A DNA stretch of 64,000 bases from Ornithinicoccus sp045032955 (GCF_045032955.1 NZ_JBJFZU010000002.1:186001-250000); one strand, 5' to 3'; positions 32,655 to 42,049 are shown, counted from the first letter of the stretch. Notes: generated by a model not told the origin, from the letters alone. Translations and numbers: made by a program.

Positions 32655-34108
32655 TGCTGCACTCCTGCTTCGAACATGGCCCGGGCGATCGGGGCGGCCA
32701 CCAGGCCGCCGGTCTCCCCGGTCCAGTTGTCGGTCGCGGACTCCACGATCACCGCGACGGCGATCTGCGGGTCGTCGGCGGGCGCGAACCCGGTGAACCA
32801 GGCGTGCGCCGCGCCGGTGTCGCCGAACTCGGCGGTCCCCGTCTTGCCGGCCACCTGCATACCCGGGACGCCGGCGGCCTGGCCGGAGCCCTGCTCGACC
32901 ACCAGCCCCATCATCTCGGTGAGCTCGGCGGCGGTCTCCTCGGACACCGCGCGGGCGCGGGTGCGGGGCTCGGTGCTCTCGATCACGTCCAGGTCGGAGC
33001 CGCGCACCTCCTCGACCAGGTAGGGCGTCATCGAGACGCCGCCGTTGGCGATGGCCGCGGAGATCATCGCCACCTGCATCGGGGTCTCCCGCACCTCGAA
33101 CTGGCCGATCCCGGTGAGCGCCAGCTGGGCGTCGTCCAGCTCGTCCGGGTAGGTCGAGGGGGTGACGCTCATCGGGACGTCCAGCGGCTGGCCGAAGCCG
33201 AAGGCCTCCGCCTGCTCGCGGACCGCGTCCGCGCCCAGCTCGCCGGCGAGCCAGGCGAAGGAGGTGTTGCAGGAGGCCTGGACGGACTCGGCCAGCGTGG
33301 GCATGTCCTCCGGGTCGCAGGCGGCGCCGCCGAAGTTGGGCAGGCTGGTCTCGGTGCCGGGCAGGGTGTACGTCCGCGGGCCCTCCAGCTCGCTGTCCGG
33401 GGAGTACTCCCCTGACTCCAGCGCGGCCGCCGCGACCACCAGCTTGAAGGTGGAGCCGGGCGGGTAGAGGTCACCCCCGATCGCCCTGTTGACCAGCGGA
33501 CGGGCAGGGTCGTCGATGAGCTCGGCGTAGGCCTCGTCGACCGCGTTCAGCTGGTGGCTGGACAGGGCGTTGGGGTCGAAGCTGGGGCGGCTGACCATGG
33601 CCAGGATCTCCCCGGTGCTCGGGTCCAGCGCCACCGCGGCCCCCTGCCGGTCGCCGAGTGCCTCGATCGCGGCGGCCTGCACCTGCGGGTCGATGGTGAG
33701 CTCGAGGCTGGCCCCGGTCGTCGGGGTGCCGGTGACGACGTCCGCGAGGCGGTTGTAGAACAGGCTGTCGTCGGTGCCGGCCAGGAGCGAGTCGTAGGCC
33801 CGCTCCAGCCCGAGCCCGGCGCCGTAGGTGAAGGAGTAGTAGCCGGTGACGTGCGCGTACCGGGTGGCCTGGTCGTAGCGGCGCAGCCACTCCAGCTCGT
33901 CGTCGGTGCGTTCCGAGGCGGCGATGGGGGTGCCGTCCACCAGGATCGCCCCGCGGTCGCGGGAGTACGAGTCGATCAGGGTGCGGCGGTTGTCCGGGCG
34001 TTCGCGCAGGTCGTCTGCCTGGACGAACTGGATCCAGGTGGTGGCCAGCAGCAGGGCGGTGAACATGGCGAAGACGACGAGCGCGAGACGGCGGATCGGG
34101 GTGTTCAC
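32651..34108 (-). CDS. pbpA: Class B penicillin-binding protein PbpA (FtsI-like transpeptidase)
   Basis: This 485-residue transpeptidase has an N-terminal anchor helix at about 7-27 (RLALVVFAMFTALLLATTW) and a short dimerisation domain with DRGAILVDGTPIA. The penicillin-binding motifs are STFK (219-222, nucleophile Ser219), SCN (279-281) and KTG (422-424). It crosslinks peptidoglycan stem peptides together with the neighbouring SEDS protein. It overlaps both rodA (4 bases) and pknB (4 bases) in one operon. Confidence 0.95.
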   Translation of the reverse strand: MNTPIRRLALVVFAMFTALLLATTWIQFVQADDLRERPDNRRTLIDSYSRDRGAILVDGTPIAASERTDDELEWLRRYDQATRYAHVTGYYSFTYGAGLGLERAYDSLLAGTDDSLFYNRLADVVTGTPTTGASLELTIDPQVQAAAIEALGDRQGAAVALDPSTGEILAMVSRPSFDPNALSSHQLNAVDEAYAELIDDPARPLVNRAIGGDLYPPGSTFKLVVAAAALESGEYSPDSELEGPRTYTLPGTETSLPNFGGAACDPEDMPTLAESVQASCNTSFAWLAGELGADAVREQAEAFGFGQPLDVPMSVTPSTYPDELDDAQLALTGIGQFEVRETPMQVAMISAAIANGGVSMTPYLVEEVRGSDLDVIESTEPRTRARAVSEETAAELTEMMGLVVEQGSGQAAGVPGMQVAGKTGTAEFGDTGAAHAWFTGFAPADDPQIAVAVIVESATDNWTGETGGLVAAPIARAMFEAGVQQ

Positions 34109-35508
34109 GTGGTGGCCTCCTCACGGGGGTGGGCCAGGTCCTTGGTCGGGTCCTGGCGGCGCTCGGAGACCGGACGCCGGGCGTGGTCGCTGATCCGCAG
34201 GAGCAGCGCCACGATGATCCAGTTGGCGAGCAGCGAGGAGCCGCCCGCGGACATGAACGGGGTGGTCAGGCCGGTGAGCGGGATGACCCGGGTGATGCCG
34301 CCGACGATGACGAAGACCTGCAGGGCGACGGTGAACGACAGGCCCACCGCCAGCAGTTTGCCGAAGCCCTCGCGGGAGCCGATCGCGGTGCGCAGGCCGC
34401 GCTCGACGAGCAGCGCGTAGAGCAGCAGCAGCGCGAACAGGCCGACCAGGCCCAGCTCCTCGCCGAAGCTGGCCACGATGTAGTCGCTGTTCGAGAAGTA
34501 GGTCAGGTAGGGGAACCCCTGACCGAGCCCGGCCCCGAAGATGCCGCCGTGGGCGAGCCCCATCAACCCCCGGGCGACCTGGTCGGACTGGTCCGCTGCG
34601 AACGGGTCGAGCCACAGGGTGACCCGCCGCTGGACGTGGTCGAAGAGCCGCCAGGCCAGCAGGCAGCCGCCGAGGAACAGGGTCATCCCGATCGCGATCC
34701 AGCTGGTCCGCTCGGTGGCGACGTAGAGCATGGCCACGAAGAGGCCGAAGAACAGCAGCGAGGAGCCCAGGTCGCGCTGCATCACCAGGATGAGCACCGA
34801 GAGCATCCAGGCGACCAGGAGCGGCCCCATGTCGCGGGCCCGCGGCAGCTGCAGGCCCAGCACCTTGCGGCCCACCAGGGACAGCGCGTCCCGGGTGCTG
34901 ATCAGGTAGCCGGCGAAGAAGACGGCGACCGCGATCTTGGCGAGCTCGCCCGGCTGGAAGCTGAACGGGCCGACCCGGATCCACAGCCGGGAGCCGTTCT
35001 CCTCGTGACCGATCACCGGGAGCATCGGCATCAGCAGCAGCAGGAAGCCGACGGCCATCGCGATGTAGGTGTAGCGGCGCAGCACCCGGTGGTCCTTGAG
35101 CAGGATGAGCACGACGGCCGCGATGACCATGGCCAGCCCGGTCCAGACCAGCTGCCGGACGGCGACCCCGGAGGTGCCCCCGGCGACCTCGACCAGGTCG
35201 ATCCGGTGCAGCATCACCAGGCCCAGCCCGTTGAGGACGGTCGCCAGCGGGAGCAGCAGCGGGTCCGCATACCGCGCCCGCCAGCGCAGCACCGCGTGCA
35301 GCCCGAAGGCGAAGGCCGCGAAGGTGCCGACGTGCCCCCACACGGCGGGCGGGAGCTCGCCGACGGCGGCCAGGTTGACGTTGACGTAAGCGACGGCGAC
35401 GATCCCGACGGCCAGCACCAGCAGCAGCATCTCGATCGTCCGGCCGCTGCGCACGGTCAGGCTGAGGATCGTGGAGGGGGCAGGCGAGGTGGGGTTGCTC
35501 ACGGGCAT
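34105..35508 (-). CDS. rodA: SEDS glycosyltransferase RodA/FtsW
   Basis: This 467-residue membrane protein has about ten to twelve helices. SEDS signatures include FQPGELAKIAVAVFFAGYL, MQRDLGSSLLFFGLFVAML, GGIFGAGLGQGFPYLTYFSNSDYIVASFGEELGLVGLF (catalytic Asp region and Glu-Glu-Leu-Gly) and RVIPLTGLTTPFMSAGGSSLLANW. It polymerises lipid II into glycan strands with the class B PBP next door. In this conserved cluster the gene is usually named rodA. It overlaps pstP by 10 bases and pbpA by 4. Confidence 0.95.
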   Translation of the reverse strand: MPVSNPTSPAPSTILSLTVRSGRTIEMLLLVLAVGIVAVAYVNVNLAAVGELPPAVWGHVGTFAAFAFGLHAVLRWRARYADPLLLPLATVLNGLGLVMLHRIDLVEVAGGTSGVAVRQLVWTGLAMVIAAVVLILLKDHRVLRRYTYIAMAVGFLLLLMPMLPVIGHEENGSRLWIRVGPFSFQPGELAKIAVAVFFAGYLISTRDALSLVGRKVLGLQLPRARDMGPLLVAWMLSVLILVMQRDLGSSLLFFGLFVAMLYVATERTSWIAIGMTLFLGGCLLAWRLFDHVQRRVTLWLDPFAADQSDQVARGLMGLAHGGIFGAGLGQGFPYLTYFSNSDYIVASFGEELGLVGLFALLLLYALLVERGLRTAIGSREGFGKLLAVGLSFTVALQVFVIVGGITRVIPLTGLTTPFMSAGGSSLLANWIIVALLLRISDHARRPVSERRQDPTKDLAHPREEATT

Positions 35509-36941
35509 CCCTCCGGCCAGACCACGGTGACCCGCTCCTGCGTCCCCGCATCGCCGAGGGTCCCGGTGCCGAGGTCGAGACTGCTCTCGACCAGCGTCCG
35601 GACCGGGTCGTCGGCGGGCGCGTCGGTGGAGCGGGCCTCGTCCAGGCTGTCGGCGGTGACGGCGGCGGCGTCCTCGGGGACCTCGGTGGCCAGCGAGCCG
35701 TCCGGGAGCACCACGGTGGGGACGCAGACCGGACCGGCCAGGGCGCGCAGGTCCTCAACCAGGCGCTCGGCACCGGGGCGCCCGTCCGCGGTCAACGTCC
35801 GACGGACCTGGTCGCGGTAGTAGGCGGGCAGCTCCTCGACGACCACGTCGGTCTCCTCCTCGGCGGTGGACAGGCTGATCGGCCCCAGGTCCTGGGATAT
35901 GCCGCGGTAGATGGTGACCACGCCGTCCTGCTCGCCCACGAAGTACTGGTCCTGGCTCCAGCTCCAGCCGACCCAGCAGGCGGCGGCCAGCACGGCCACC
36001 ACGGCCAGCCCGATCCCGGTGCTGCGCAGGGCGCGGACCCAGGGGCGCGACTGCTCCTCGGCCAACGTCGGCGCCTCGGGCGTGGCCTGGGTGCCGGCCG
36101 CCTCCCGGGAGAGGGCGGCGGCCTTCTCGGCCGGGCTCATCTGGGTGAACTGCTGGGTGCCTCGGCGCTCGCTGGCGGCACCCACCACCTGGGGCTTGCT
36201 GGTGCCGTCGCCGGGGGTGACGGCGTCGGCGACGATGACCGTGACGTTGTCCCGGGTGGAGGCGCGCAGCGCGGTGTGCACGAGCGCGTCGGCCACCTGC
36301 CCCGCGGTCCGGTCGCCGGCGCTGAGCAGCTCGACGATGGTGTCCCGTGAGACGTAGTCGCTTAGCCCGTCGCTGCAGATCAGGATCCGGTCGCCGTGCT
36401 GGAGCTCGCGCAGCGACAGGTCCGGCTGGTCCTCCGGGCGGCCGGTGAAGACCCGGGTGACGAGGGAGCGCTGCGGGTGGTGCTGTGCCTCCTCGGCGCT
36501 GATCCGGCCCTCGTCCAGCAGCTTCTGCACGAACGAGTGGTCGGTGGTGATCTGGGTCAGCCGACCGCCCCGCAGCAGGTATGCCCGGGAGTCGCCGATG
36601 TTGGCGACGGCCAGCTTGTTGTCGACCCGGAGCATCGCGATGCAGGTGGTGCCCATCCCGTCGGAGTCGGGGTAGACCTCCATCACGTCGGCGAGCCGGG
36701 TGTTGGCCTCCTCCATCGCCTGCTCGAGGATGTCGAGGGCGTCGTCGGCGCCGTGCGACTCGCCGTCCAGGTGCACCAGCTCGCCGACGACCAGCGAGGA
36801 GGCCACGTCCCCGGCCGCGTGCCCGCCCATCCCGTCGCAGAGCACCAGCAGCTCCGGACCCGCGTAGGCGGAGTCCTCGTTGCGGGACTTGCTGCCGAGC
36901 CCGACGTTGCTGCGGGCGGCGTAGCGGAGGGCGAGGGCCAT
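35499..36941 (-). CDS. pstP: PP2C-type serine/threonine phosphatase PstP
   Basis: This 480-residue membrane phosphatase has a PPM domain with RYAARSNVGLGSKSRNEDSAY (metal Asp of motif 1), LVLCDGMGGHAAGDVASSL (motif 2), GTTCIAML, NIGDSRAYLLR (motif 8 area), ILICSDGLSDYV and RDNVTVIVAD. A membrane helix at about 306-325 (GIGLAVVAVLAAACWVGWSW) leads to an extracytoplasmic domain of about 150 residues. It reverses phosphorylation by PknB and acts on FHA and wall enzymes. It is third in the operon, 3 bases after fhaB. Confidence 0.95.
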   Translation of the reverse strand: MALALRYAARSNVGLGSKSRNEDSAYAGPELLVLCDGMGGHAAGDVASSLVVGELVHLDGESHGADDALDILEQAMEEANTRLADVMEVYPDSDGMGTTCIAMLRVDNKLAVANIGDSRAYLLRGGRLTQITTDHSFVQKLLDEGRISAEEAQHHPQRSLVTRVFTGRPEDQPDLSLRELQHGDRILICSDGLSDYVSRDTIVELLSAGDRTAGQVADALVHTALRASTRDNVTVIVADAVTPGDGTSKPQVVGAASERRGTQQFTQMSPAEKAAALSREAAGTQATPEAPTLAEEQSRPWVRALRSTGIGLAVVAVLAAACWVGWSWSQDQYFVGEQDGVVTIYRGISQDLGPISLSTAEEETDVVVEELPAYYRDQVRRTLTADGRPGAERLVEDLRALAGPVCVPTVVLPDGSLATEVPEDAAAVTADSLDEARSTDAPADDPVRTLVESSLDLGTGTLGDAGTQERVTVVWPEGCP

Positions 36942-36944
36942 GGG

Positions 36945-37412
36945 TCAGCGGCGCAGCTCGAGGACGGTCTGGCCGATGCGGATCTGCGCGCCGTGGTCGA
37001 GCCGGGCGCCGGTGCCGATCTTCTGCCCGTCCACCTCGGTGCCGTTCGTGGACTCCAGGTCGTCGGCGTACCAGGCGTCGGCGCCGGGGTAGATGCGCAG
37101 GTGGCGTCCGGAGGCGTAGTCGTCGGTGAGCACCAGCGAGCACTCGGGGTTGCGGCCGATGAGGACCCCCGCCTCGTGCAGCGGGACGGAGGTGCCGCGC
37201 AGCCGACCCTCGGTGACCACCAGGTGGGTGGGGGTGCTGCGTCGCTGCGAGCGCTCGTTGCGGGACTCGCGGCGCCGGGGAGGCCCGGCGTTGCGGTTCA
37301 GCACGCGGGTGCCGTAGAGGTCACCGCGCAGCGCACCGACGACGGAGAAGACAAACGCCCAGAGCAGCACGATGACCCCGAGACGCAGCAGGTTGAGGGT
37401 CAGCTCTCCCAT
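36945..37412 (-). CDS. fhaB: FHA-domain membrane protein FhaB/FipA
   Basis: This 155-residue protein starts at ATG 37412, overlapping the fhaA stop by one base. An N-terminal membrane helix (about 5-28, LNLLRLGVIVLLWAFVFSVVGAL) is followed by a basic linker and a C-terminal FHA domain: VLIGRNPECSLVLTDDYASGRHLRIY and DLESTNGTEVDGQKI. FHA domains bind phosphothreonine. In mycobacteria this protein, FipA, links division proteins to PknB-family phosphorylation. Confidence 0.94.
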   Translation of the reverse strand: MGELTLNLLRLGVIVLLWAFVFSVVGALRGDLYGTRVLNRNAGPPRRRESRNERSQRRSTPTHLVVTEGRLRGTSVPLHEAGVLIGRNPECSLVLTDDYASGRHLRIYPGADAWYADDLESTNGTEVDGQKIGTGARLDHGAQIRIGQTVLELRR

Positions 37413-38239
37413 CAACCCTCCAGGGCGACGGTGATGTGCGTACGACCGAGGGTGATGCGGTCGCGGTGGCGCAGCTCCTCGGTGCCGACCTGCTCGCCGT
37501 TGAGGTAGGTGCCGTTGGTGGAGCCAAGGTCGCGCAGGATCAGCTGCTGGTGCGGCCCGTCGTGGGTGATCCGGATCTCCGCGTGCCGGCGGGAGACGCC
37601 CGGGTCGTCGACGACGACCGTGCACTCCTCGTCCCGGCCCAGGGTGGTGACGGCAGCGGTGAGCTGCACCCGGCGTCCGTCGATCTCCAGGGTGGGGCCG
37701 GTGCGCCGTGGGCGGGGGCGCTCCTCGGCGGGTCGCCGGTATGCCTCCTCCGGGTCGCGGCGGGGCGGCTCCTCCCGCGCCGGCTCGCGCCGGACGGGCT
37801 CCGCGCGCTGTGCCTCGGCGAACTCGCGGGCACCTCCACGTCCTTCCCCGCGCTCGCCGGCCCGGCGTCCGTCCTTGGCGGCCGGGCGGACCCGGAAGAT
37901 GCCGGTCTCCAGCTCGGAGCCGTTGACCAGGCGGACCTCGAACGGGCCGGGCGCGACGTAGCGCTGGGCGTCGGCGTGGTCCTCAGCCGCGGCGACCAGC
38001 TCGTCGGTCAGCGCGTGCTCGTAGGACGCGAGGCGCTCGTAGTCCGTCTCGGCGAGCTCGATGGTGAAGACGTTGGGGACCATGGTGCGGCCCGGGCCGA
38101 GGACCGCGGCGCGGTCGTCCATCGCGCCGCGCATCGCCGAGGCGATCTCGACCGGCTGCACCTCTGCCTTGAAGACCCGGGCGAAAGGCTGCTTCACGGC
38201 ACGCTCGAGCCCACGCTCGAGCTTGTCGAAGACTCCCAC
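37412..38239 (-). CDS. fhaA: FhaA, DUF3662 plus FHA domain protein
   Basis: This 275-residue protein has an N-terminal DUF3662 domain (GVFDKLERGLERAVKQPFARVFKAEVQPVEIASAMRGAMDDRA), a basic Arg/Glu/Pro-rich linker (about 125-185) and a C-terminal FHA domain (TTLGRDEECTVVVDDPGVSRRHAEIRI, LGSTNGTYLNGEQV). In mycobacteria FhaA binds phosphorylated MviN and restrains peptidoglycan synthesis at the pole and septum. It heads the operon; the preceding 105 bases hold its promoter, which I could not resolve with confidence. Confidence 0.94.
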   Translation of the reverse strand: MGVFDKLERGLERAVKQPFARVFKAEVQPVEIASAMRGAMDDRAAVLGPGRTMVPNVFTIELAETDYERLASYEHALTDELVAAAEDHADAQRYVAPGPFEVRLVNGSELETGIFRVRPAAKDGRRAGERGEGRGGAREFAEAQRAEPVRREPAREEPPRRDPEEAYRRPAEERPRPRRTGPTLEIDGRRVQLTAAVTTLGRDEECTVVVDDPGVSRRHAEIRITHDGPHQQLILRDLGSTNGTYLNGEQVGTEELRHRDRITLGRTHITVALEG

Positions 38240-38344
38240 GGCCTCTCCTTCTTCTCCGGCAGACAGAACTGGCGTCTCGATGGTATCCGCCGGGGATGGG
38301 TAGAGCCTGGAGGCTGACCTCCCGGTGGCCGGTGGACCTGCTGG

Positions 38345-39340
38345 TCAGACGAACCGGCGGTCGAAGATGTACGTCACCCGGGAGACGGAGCCGTCGGTGG
38401 TCTCGGCGAGCACCTCCGGGGAGAACTCCACGAGAACCCTGTCGCTGTACCGCGCGTCGTCGCCGTCGTCGTAGGTGAGGGTGACGCCCACGGTCGGTGA
38501 GTAGTCCTCGTCCTCGCTGTCGGTGCCGTAGCGCTCCATCGAGCCGAGCCCGGTGATCCGGGCCTGGGTGCCCGCGAAGTTCGGTCCCCATTCCTCGATG
38601 TCCGCCTGGCTGTCCTCGGCCACCCACGCCGTGATGGGACCGGGGTCACCCTCCCCCCAGGCCTCCACCGCGGGCAGGACCTCGGTGGCGTAGCAGTCCT
38701 CGACCGGAGGCAGCTCGTCCGACTGGGCATCAGCGCGCTGGTCGGGGTGCAGGTCGGCCCCGACGATCGCGTCCTCGGCCCCGTAGAGCCCCTGGTCGGT
38801 GTAGACGAACAGCTCGGCACCGGTCGGTTCGTGACGCGCCGTGGTCCACCACAGGCCCTCACCCCCGGCGAAGCCCGACATGTCCCCCATCCCCTCCTCG
38901 ACCGCCCACTCGCCCTCCGTCGTCCCTAGGCAGGTGACCAGGGTGGACGGCGCCGAGGCGGCCAGCTCGTCGGCGCGTCCGCCGTCACCGGCGGACCAGG
39001 CATCCACCCAGGCGGAGACGTACTCCTGCGGGCCAGCCGGGAACTGCGCCGCCTCCTCGCTGGTGGCGTCGGCGTCGGTGGTGGCGCTCGCGTCGTCCCC
39101 GTCCTCGTCCTCCGGCCCGGTGGGCGCCGGTTCGGTCGCCTCGGTGGTGGCGTCGGCGTCGGCGGGCTCGCTGGTCGCCGCGTCATCGACGGGTGAGCTG
39201 GTGGCCGCCTCGTCCTCAGGGGTGCTGGTCGCCGTCTCCGGAGCGGCTGCGGTGCTCGGGTCCTCGTCGGGCTCGGCGCCTCCGCACCCGGCGAGCGTCA
39301 GCGCGACGACGAGGGCGACGGTGAGGTGACTGGAGCGCAT
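38345..39340 (-). CDS. Secreted lipoprotein, function unknown
   Basis: This 331-residue protein starts at ATG 39340. The signal peptide ends in the lipobox LAGC (about residue 16-19), so the Cys is lipidated. Residues 20 to about 105 are acidic and Thr/Ala/Asp-rich (spacer across the wall). A compact domain follows: QEYVSAWVDAWSAGDGGRADELA (NTF2/SnoaL-like helix), CLGTTEGEW, FVYTDQGLYGAEDA and a C-terminal strand-rich part with VTLTYDDGDDARYSDRVLVEF. No named family recognised. It stands alone between fhaA and tRNA-Leu. Confidence 0.8.
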   Translation of the reverse strand: MRSSHLTVALVVALTLAGCGGAEPDEDPSTAAAPETATSTPEDEAATSSPVDDAATSEPADADATTEATEPAPTGPEDEDGDDASATTDADATSEEAAQFPAGPQEYVSAWVDAWSAGDGGRADELAASAPSTLVTCLGTTEGEWAVEEGMGDMSGFAGGEGLWWTTARHEPTGAELFVYTDQGLYGAEDAIVGADLHPDQRADAQSDELPPVEDCYATEVLPAVEAWGEGDPGPITAWVAEDSQADIEEWGPNFAGTQARITGLGSMERYGTDSEDEDYSPTVGVTLTYDDGDDARYSDRVLVEFSPEVLAETTDGSVSRVTYIFDRRFV

Positions 39341-39483
39341 CTTCTGGGCCTTCCGCAGGTGGCGTCCCCTCCTGGTGCAGGTCAGGGTGCTGACGAGCAT
39401 GCCAGAGTGCCCGACCGCAGGCAGGGAGGGACGCCGACGATGTGGGGATCCCCGCGGCTGCGTGCTAATCTTGCTCGGCACTC

Positions 39484-39566
39484 GCGCGAGTGGCGGAACG
39501 GCAGACGCGCTGGCTTCAGGTGCCAGTGTCCGAAAGGGCGTGGGGGTTCAAATCCCCCCTCGCGCA
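39484..39566 (+). tRNA. tRNA-Leu (CAG)
   Basis: This is an 83-base class II tRNA with acceptor GCGCGAG/CTCGCGC, anticodon stem TGGC/GCCA with loop TTCAGGT, a variable arm (TGTCCGAAAGGGCGT) and T-arm GGGGGTTCAAATCCCCC. The anticodon CAG is at 39517-39519. A strong terminator follows. Confidence 0.96.
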
Positions 39567-39588
39567 CCCAGGTCCTGACGCAGGACGA

Positions 39589-39624
39589 CGAAGAACCCCG
39601 AGCCCCAGGGCTCGGGGTTCTTCG
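39589..39624 (+). terminator. Rho-independent terminator after tRNA-Leu
   Basis: A perfect 16-base stem, CGAAGAACCCCGAGCC (39589-39604) with its complement at 39609-39624, encloses the loop CCAG. The stem is AT-rich at its foot, so it can work in both directions. Confidence 0.88.
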
Positions 39625-39698
39625 TGCGTCAGGGCTGCTGCCGTGGTGCCAGGACGCGTCCGAGCAGGCGCGGCGGGGCCAGGTGACTCGGTAGCCTG

Positions 39699-40262
39699 AT
39701 GACCATGGTCGCCGTCGCAGAGCTCACCGACCGGATGCGCGCAGCCCTCGAAGGAACGCCCTACACGGTCACCGACGAGACCGAAGACGGCTTCACCGTG
39801 CACATCGATGTGGTGGACGCGCAGTGGCGGACGCTGCTGCACCGACGTTCGCTGTCGAAGGCGTTCACGCACATCGTCCGCGTCGACCCCGAGGCCGGCA
39901 CCTACACCGTCACGGACCAGTCGGTCCGGGTCGAGTGGCAGGCCGGTGCTGATCTCGGCGGGGGCGTGCCCCGCCCCGTGCTGCGGGCCTCCGCGAGCGT
40001 CACCCGGGGGAACCTCCGCGAGTTCTCGTTCCAGCGGGAGCATGCCGTCGACGACCAGGGTGAGCCCGGCGCCGTGGTGGACTACACCTTCGACTCCCGC
40101 GAGGGGAACCGGCTCATCGACGACGTCCTGATACCGACGGGCCTGCGGAAGAGGATGAACGGTACCGCCAGGCTGGGGCTGCTGGTGGCGCTCGTGACCG
40201 TGGTCGGCTTGCTGGTCGCGGGCGCGGTGCTGGCCGCCCTCGCCCTCTTCGGGGTGCTGTAA
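39699..40262 (+). CDS. Hypothetical protein with C-terminal membrane helix
   Basis: This 187-residue protein has a soluble part (about 1-150) rich in beta strands: YTVTDETEDGFTVHIDVVDAQWRTLLHRR, HIVRVDPEAGTYTVTDQSVRVEW, and FSFQREHAVDDQGEPGAVVDYTFDSREG. A single C-terminal helix (about 160-185, LGLLVALVTVVGLLVAGAVLAALALF) makes it a tail-anchored membrane protein with the domain in the cytoplasm. No family recognised. ATG 39699 or 39705 could be the start. It converges with the GyrI-like gene 15 bases away. Confidence 0.75.
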   Translation: MTMVAVAELTDRMRAALEGTPYTVTDETEDGFTVHIDVVDAQWRTLLHRRSLSKAFTHIVRVDPEAGTYTVTDQSVRVEWQAGADLGGGVPRPVLRASASVTRGNLREFSFQREHAVDDQGEPGAVVDYTFDSREGNRLIDDVLIPTGLRKRMNGTARLGLLVALVTVVGLLVAGAVLAALALFGVL

Positions 40263-40277
40263 CCGGACGCCGTCCGC

Positions 40278-40751
40278 TCAGCCGGTCGCGAGCGGGTAGC
40301 TGAGCCGGGTCCGCATGTCGGCCGGGTCGGCGCCCGGGACCGGTTCGGTGAGGTACTCCTCCAGGAACCAGTCGGCCAACGGCTCGCCCTGTCCCTGCAG
40401 CCAGCCGACCAGCCGGTCCCAGGAGGTGCCGAGCGTGTCGTAGCCGCCGACGTGCACCAGCTGGCCGGCGCGGACACCCGGGATCTCCATCACCGAGACC
40501 TCCTCGGTGGCCACGAACTCCGGGCCCACCCCGAAGCCGACGGCCAGGTCGACGGTGTCGGTGGGCTGACCGACATACCGTGCGAAAGCGGCCGTGCCGG
40601 GGGCGACGCCCTGCTGCGCCACGGCGGCCCCCAGCAGCTGGAAGCTCGAGTCGAAGAAGTCGCGGATCGCGGTCATCGGCACCCCCGTCCCCTCGACGAC
40701 GGCGGCGCGCACCGGTGCGAGGGTGACGATGGTGGGCTCGGGCGTGGTCAT
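40278..40751 (-). CDS. GyrI-like small-molecule-binding protein
   Basis: This 157-residue GyrI/AraC-effector-binding fold protein starts at ATG 40751, with GGAGG upstream. Features are the paired beta-alpha-beta units ending in VAVGFGVGPEFVATEEVSVMEIPG and GQLVHVGGYDTLGTSWDRLVGWLQGQGEPLADWFLEEYLTEP, where the last Glu-Glu-Tyr-Leu segment is a family hallmark. Stand-alone GyrI-like proteins bind hydrophobic or cationic compounds; some hydrolyse cyclopropenones. No DNA-binding domain is attached. It is 68 bases upstream of nothing obviously linked. Confidence 0.85.
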   Translation of the reverse strand: MTTPEPTIVTLAPVRAAVVEGTGVPMTAIRDFFDSSFQLLGAAVAQQGVAPGTAAFARYVGQPTDTVDLAVGFGVGPEFVATEEVSVMEIPGVRAGQLVHVGGYDTLGTSWDRLVGWLQGQGEPLADWFLEEYLTEPVPGADPADMRTRLSYPLATG

Positions 40752-40819
40752 GGTCTGTCCTCCGGGTCGGGTGTCGACGTGCTGCGGGTATGACCCTGGC
40801 CGGCGGCCGGACTCATCGC

Positions 40820-42049
40820 TCACCCCGGGGTCAGCACCCGCTGCCGGCTCACCACGGCGGTCGGCGACGCTGCGGCGACCGGGTCGGCCAGCGGGTCGCC
40901 GGCCACCACCAGCAGGTCCGCGACCGTGCCGGGCACGATCCTGCCCACCGGCCTGGACAGCGCGTCCCCGGACGCGGAGGTCGCCGCCCGCAGGACGTCG
41001 ACCGGGCCCAGGCCCACGTCCTGCAGGCAGGCGAGCTCGGCGGCCAGGCTGGGGTGCGGCATCCCCGGGGAGCCGGCGTCGGTGCCGGCGATGACCGGGA
41101 CCCCGGCGGCGAGGGCCATCCGGACCGAGTCCGCGTGCGCCCGGACCACCTCGGTGGCCTTGGCGGCCGCGTAGGCGGGCCCACCGCCCTCGGCGATGCT
41201 GCGGTAGACCGCCAGGGTGGGGCTGAGCACGGTGCCCCGCTCGGCCATGTCCGCGACGATCTCCTCGGTGAGGAAGACCCCGTGCTGGATGATGTCGACC
41301 CCGGCCCGGACGGCGTCCCGGATGCCCTCGGTGCCGAGCGCGTGAGCGGTCACCTTCAGCCCCCGACGGTGCGCCTCGTGGGTCAGCGCCGCCAGCTCCT
41401 CGTAGGTCAGCTCTCCGGCACCGACCTCCTCACCCTCGGCGCGTCCGTAGACGCCGCCGGTGGCCGCGGTCTTGATGATCCCGGCCCCCAGGAACGCCTG
41501 CTGACGGACCCCGCGGACCACCGCGTCCACCCCGTCGCAGGGGTTCACCCAGAACGGGTCGTGGCCCCCGGTCATGGCCACGGTGCGGCCGGCGGCCAGG
41601 ATCCGGGGCCCGACCAGGTGACCCCGCTCCGCCGCGCGGGCGACGGAGATCGCGACGTCCCAGTTGCTGCCCAGATCGGCGACCGTGGTGACGCCGGCCC
41701 GCACGTGCGCGCCGGCGTTGGCGGCGGCCCGGATGGCCGTCAGCTGCTCACCGTCCTCGTCGACGACCGCCGCGGGGTCGCTGCCGCCGCTCCACACCAG
41801 GTGCACGTGCGCGTCGACCAGCCCGGGCAGCAGGGCGGCACCGTCTGCCTCGAGGACCGTGTCCTGCGGACCGGGACGGATCGAGCCGGCCGGCTCGAGG
41901 GAGCGCACCAGGCCGTCCTCGCAGAGCACGTCGTGGGCGCGCAGGTCGGTGGACTCCCCGTCCCAGACCTGGGCGTGCCGGACCACGAGCCGAGGGGACG
42001 GACCCGAGGACGCGGGTCCGGGCATACCGGAGGGGGCCGGCCCGCTCAC
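40820..42049 (-). CDS. Amidohydrolase family protein (second of pair)
   Basis: This is a 409-residue metal-dependent amidohydrolase of the prolidase/imidazolonepropionase-like group. GAALLPGLVDAHVHLVWSGG holds the HxH metal motif; RGLKVTAHALGTEGIRDAVRAGVDIIQHGVF supplies the two further metal His; VPVIAGTDAGSPGMPHPSLAAELACL gives the catalytic Asp. The start GTG 42049 overlaps the stop of the first amidohydrolase by 4 bases; ATG 42024 is an alternative. Likely substrates are amide or imide bonds, such as dipeptides or cyclic imides; not decidable from sequence. Confidence 0.9.
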   Translation of the reverse strand: MSGPAPSGMPGPASSGPSPRLVVRHAQVWDGESTDLRAHDVLCEDGLVRSLEPAGSIRPGPQDTVLEADGAALLPGLVDAHVHLVWSGGSDPAAVVDEDGEQLTAIRAAANAGAHVRAGVTTVADLGSNWDVAISVARAAERGHLVGPRILAAGRTVAMTGGHDPFWVNPCDGVDAVVRGVRQQAFLGAGIIKTAATGGVYGRAEGEEVGAGELTYEELAALTHEAHRRGLKVTAHALGTEGIRDAVRAGVDIIQHGVFLTEEIVADMAERGTVLSPTLAVYRSIAEGGGPAYAAAKATEVVRAHADSVRMALAAGVPVIAGTDAGSPGMPHPSLAAELACLQDVGLGPVDVLRAATSASGDALSRPVGRIVPGTVADLLVVAGDPLADPVAAASPTAVVSRQRVLTPG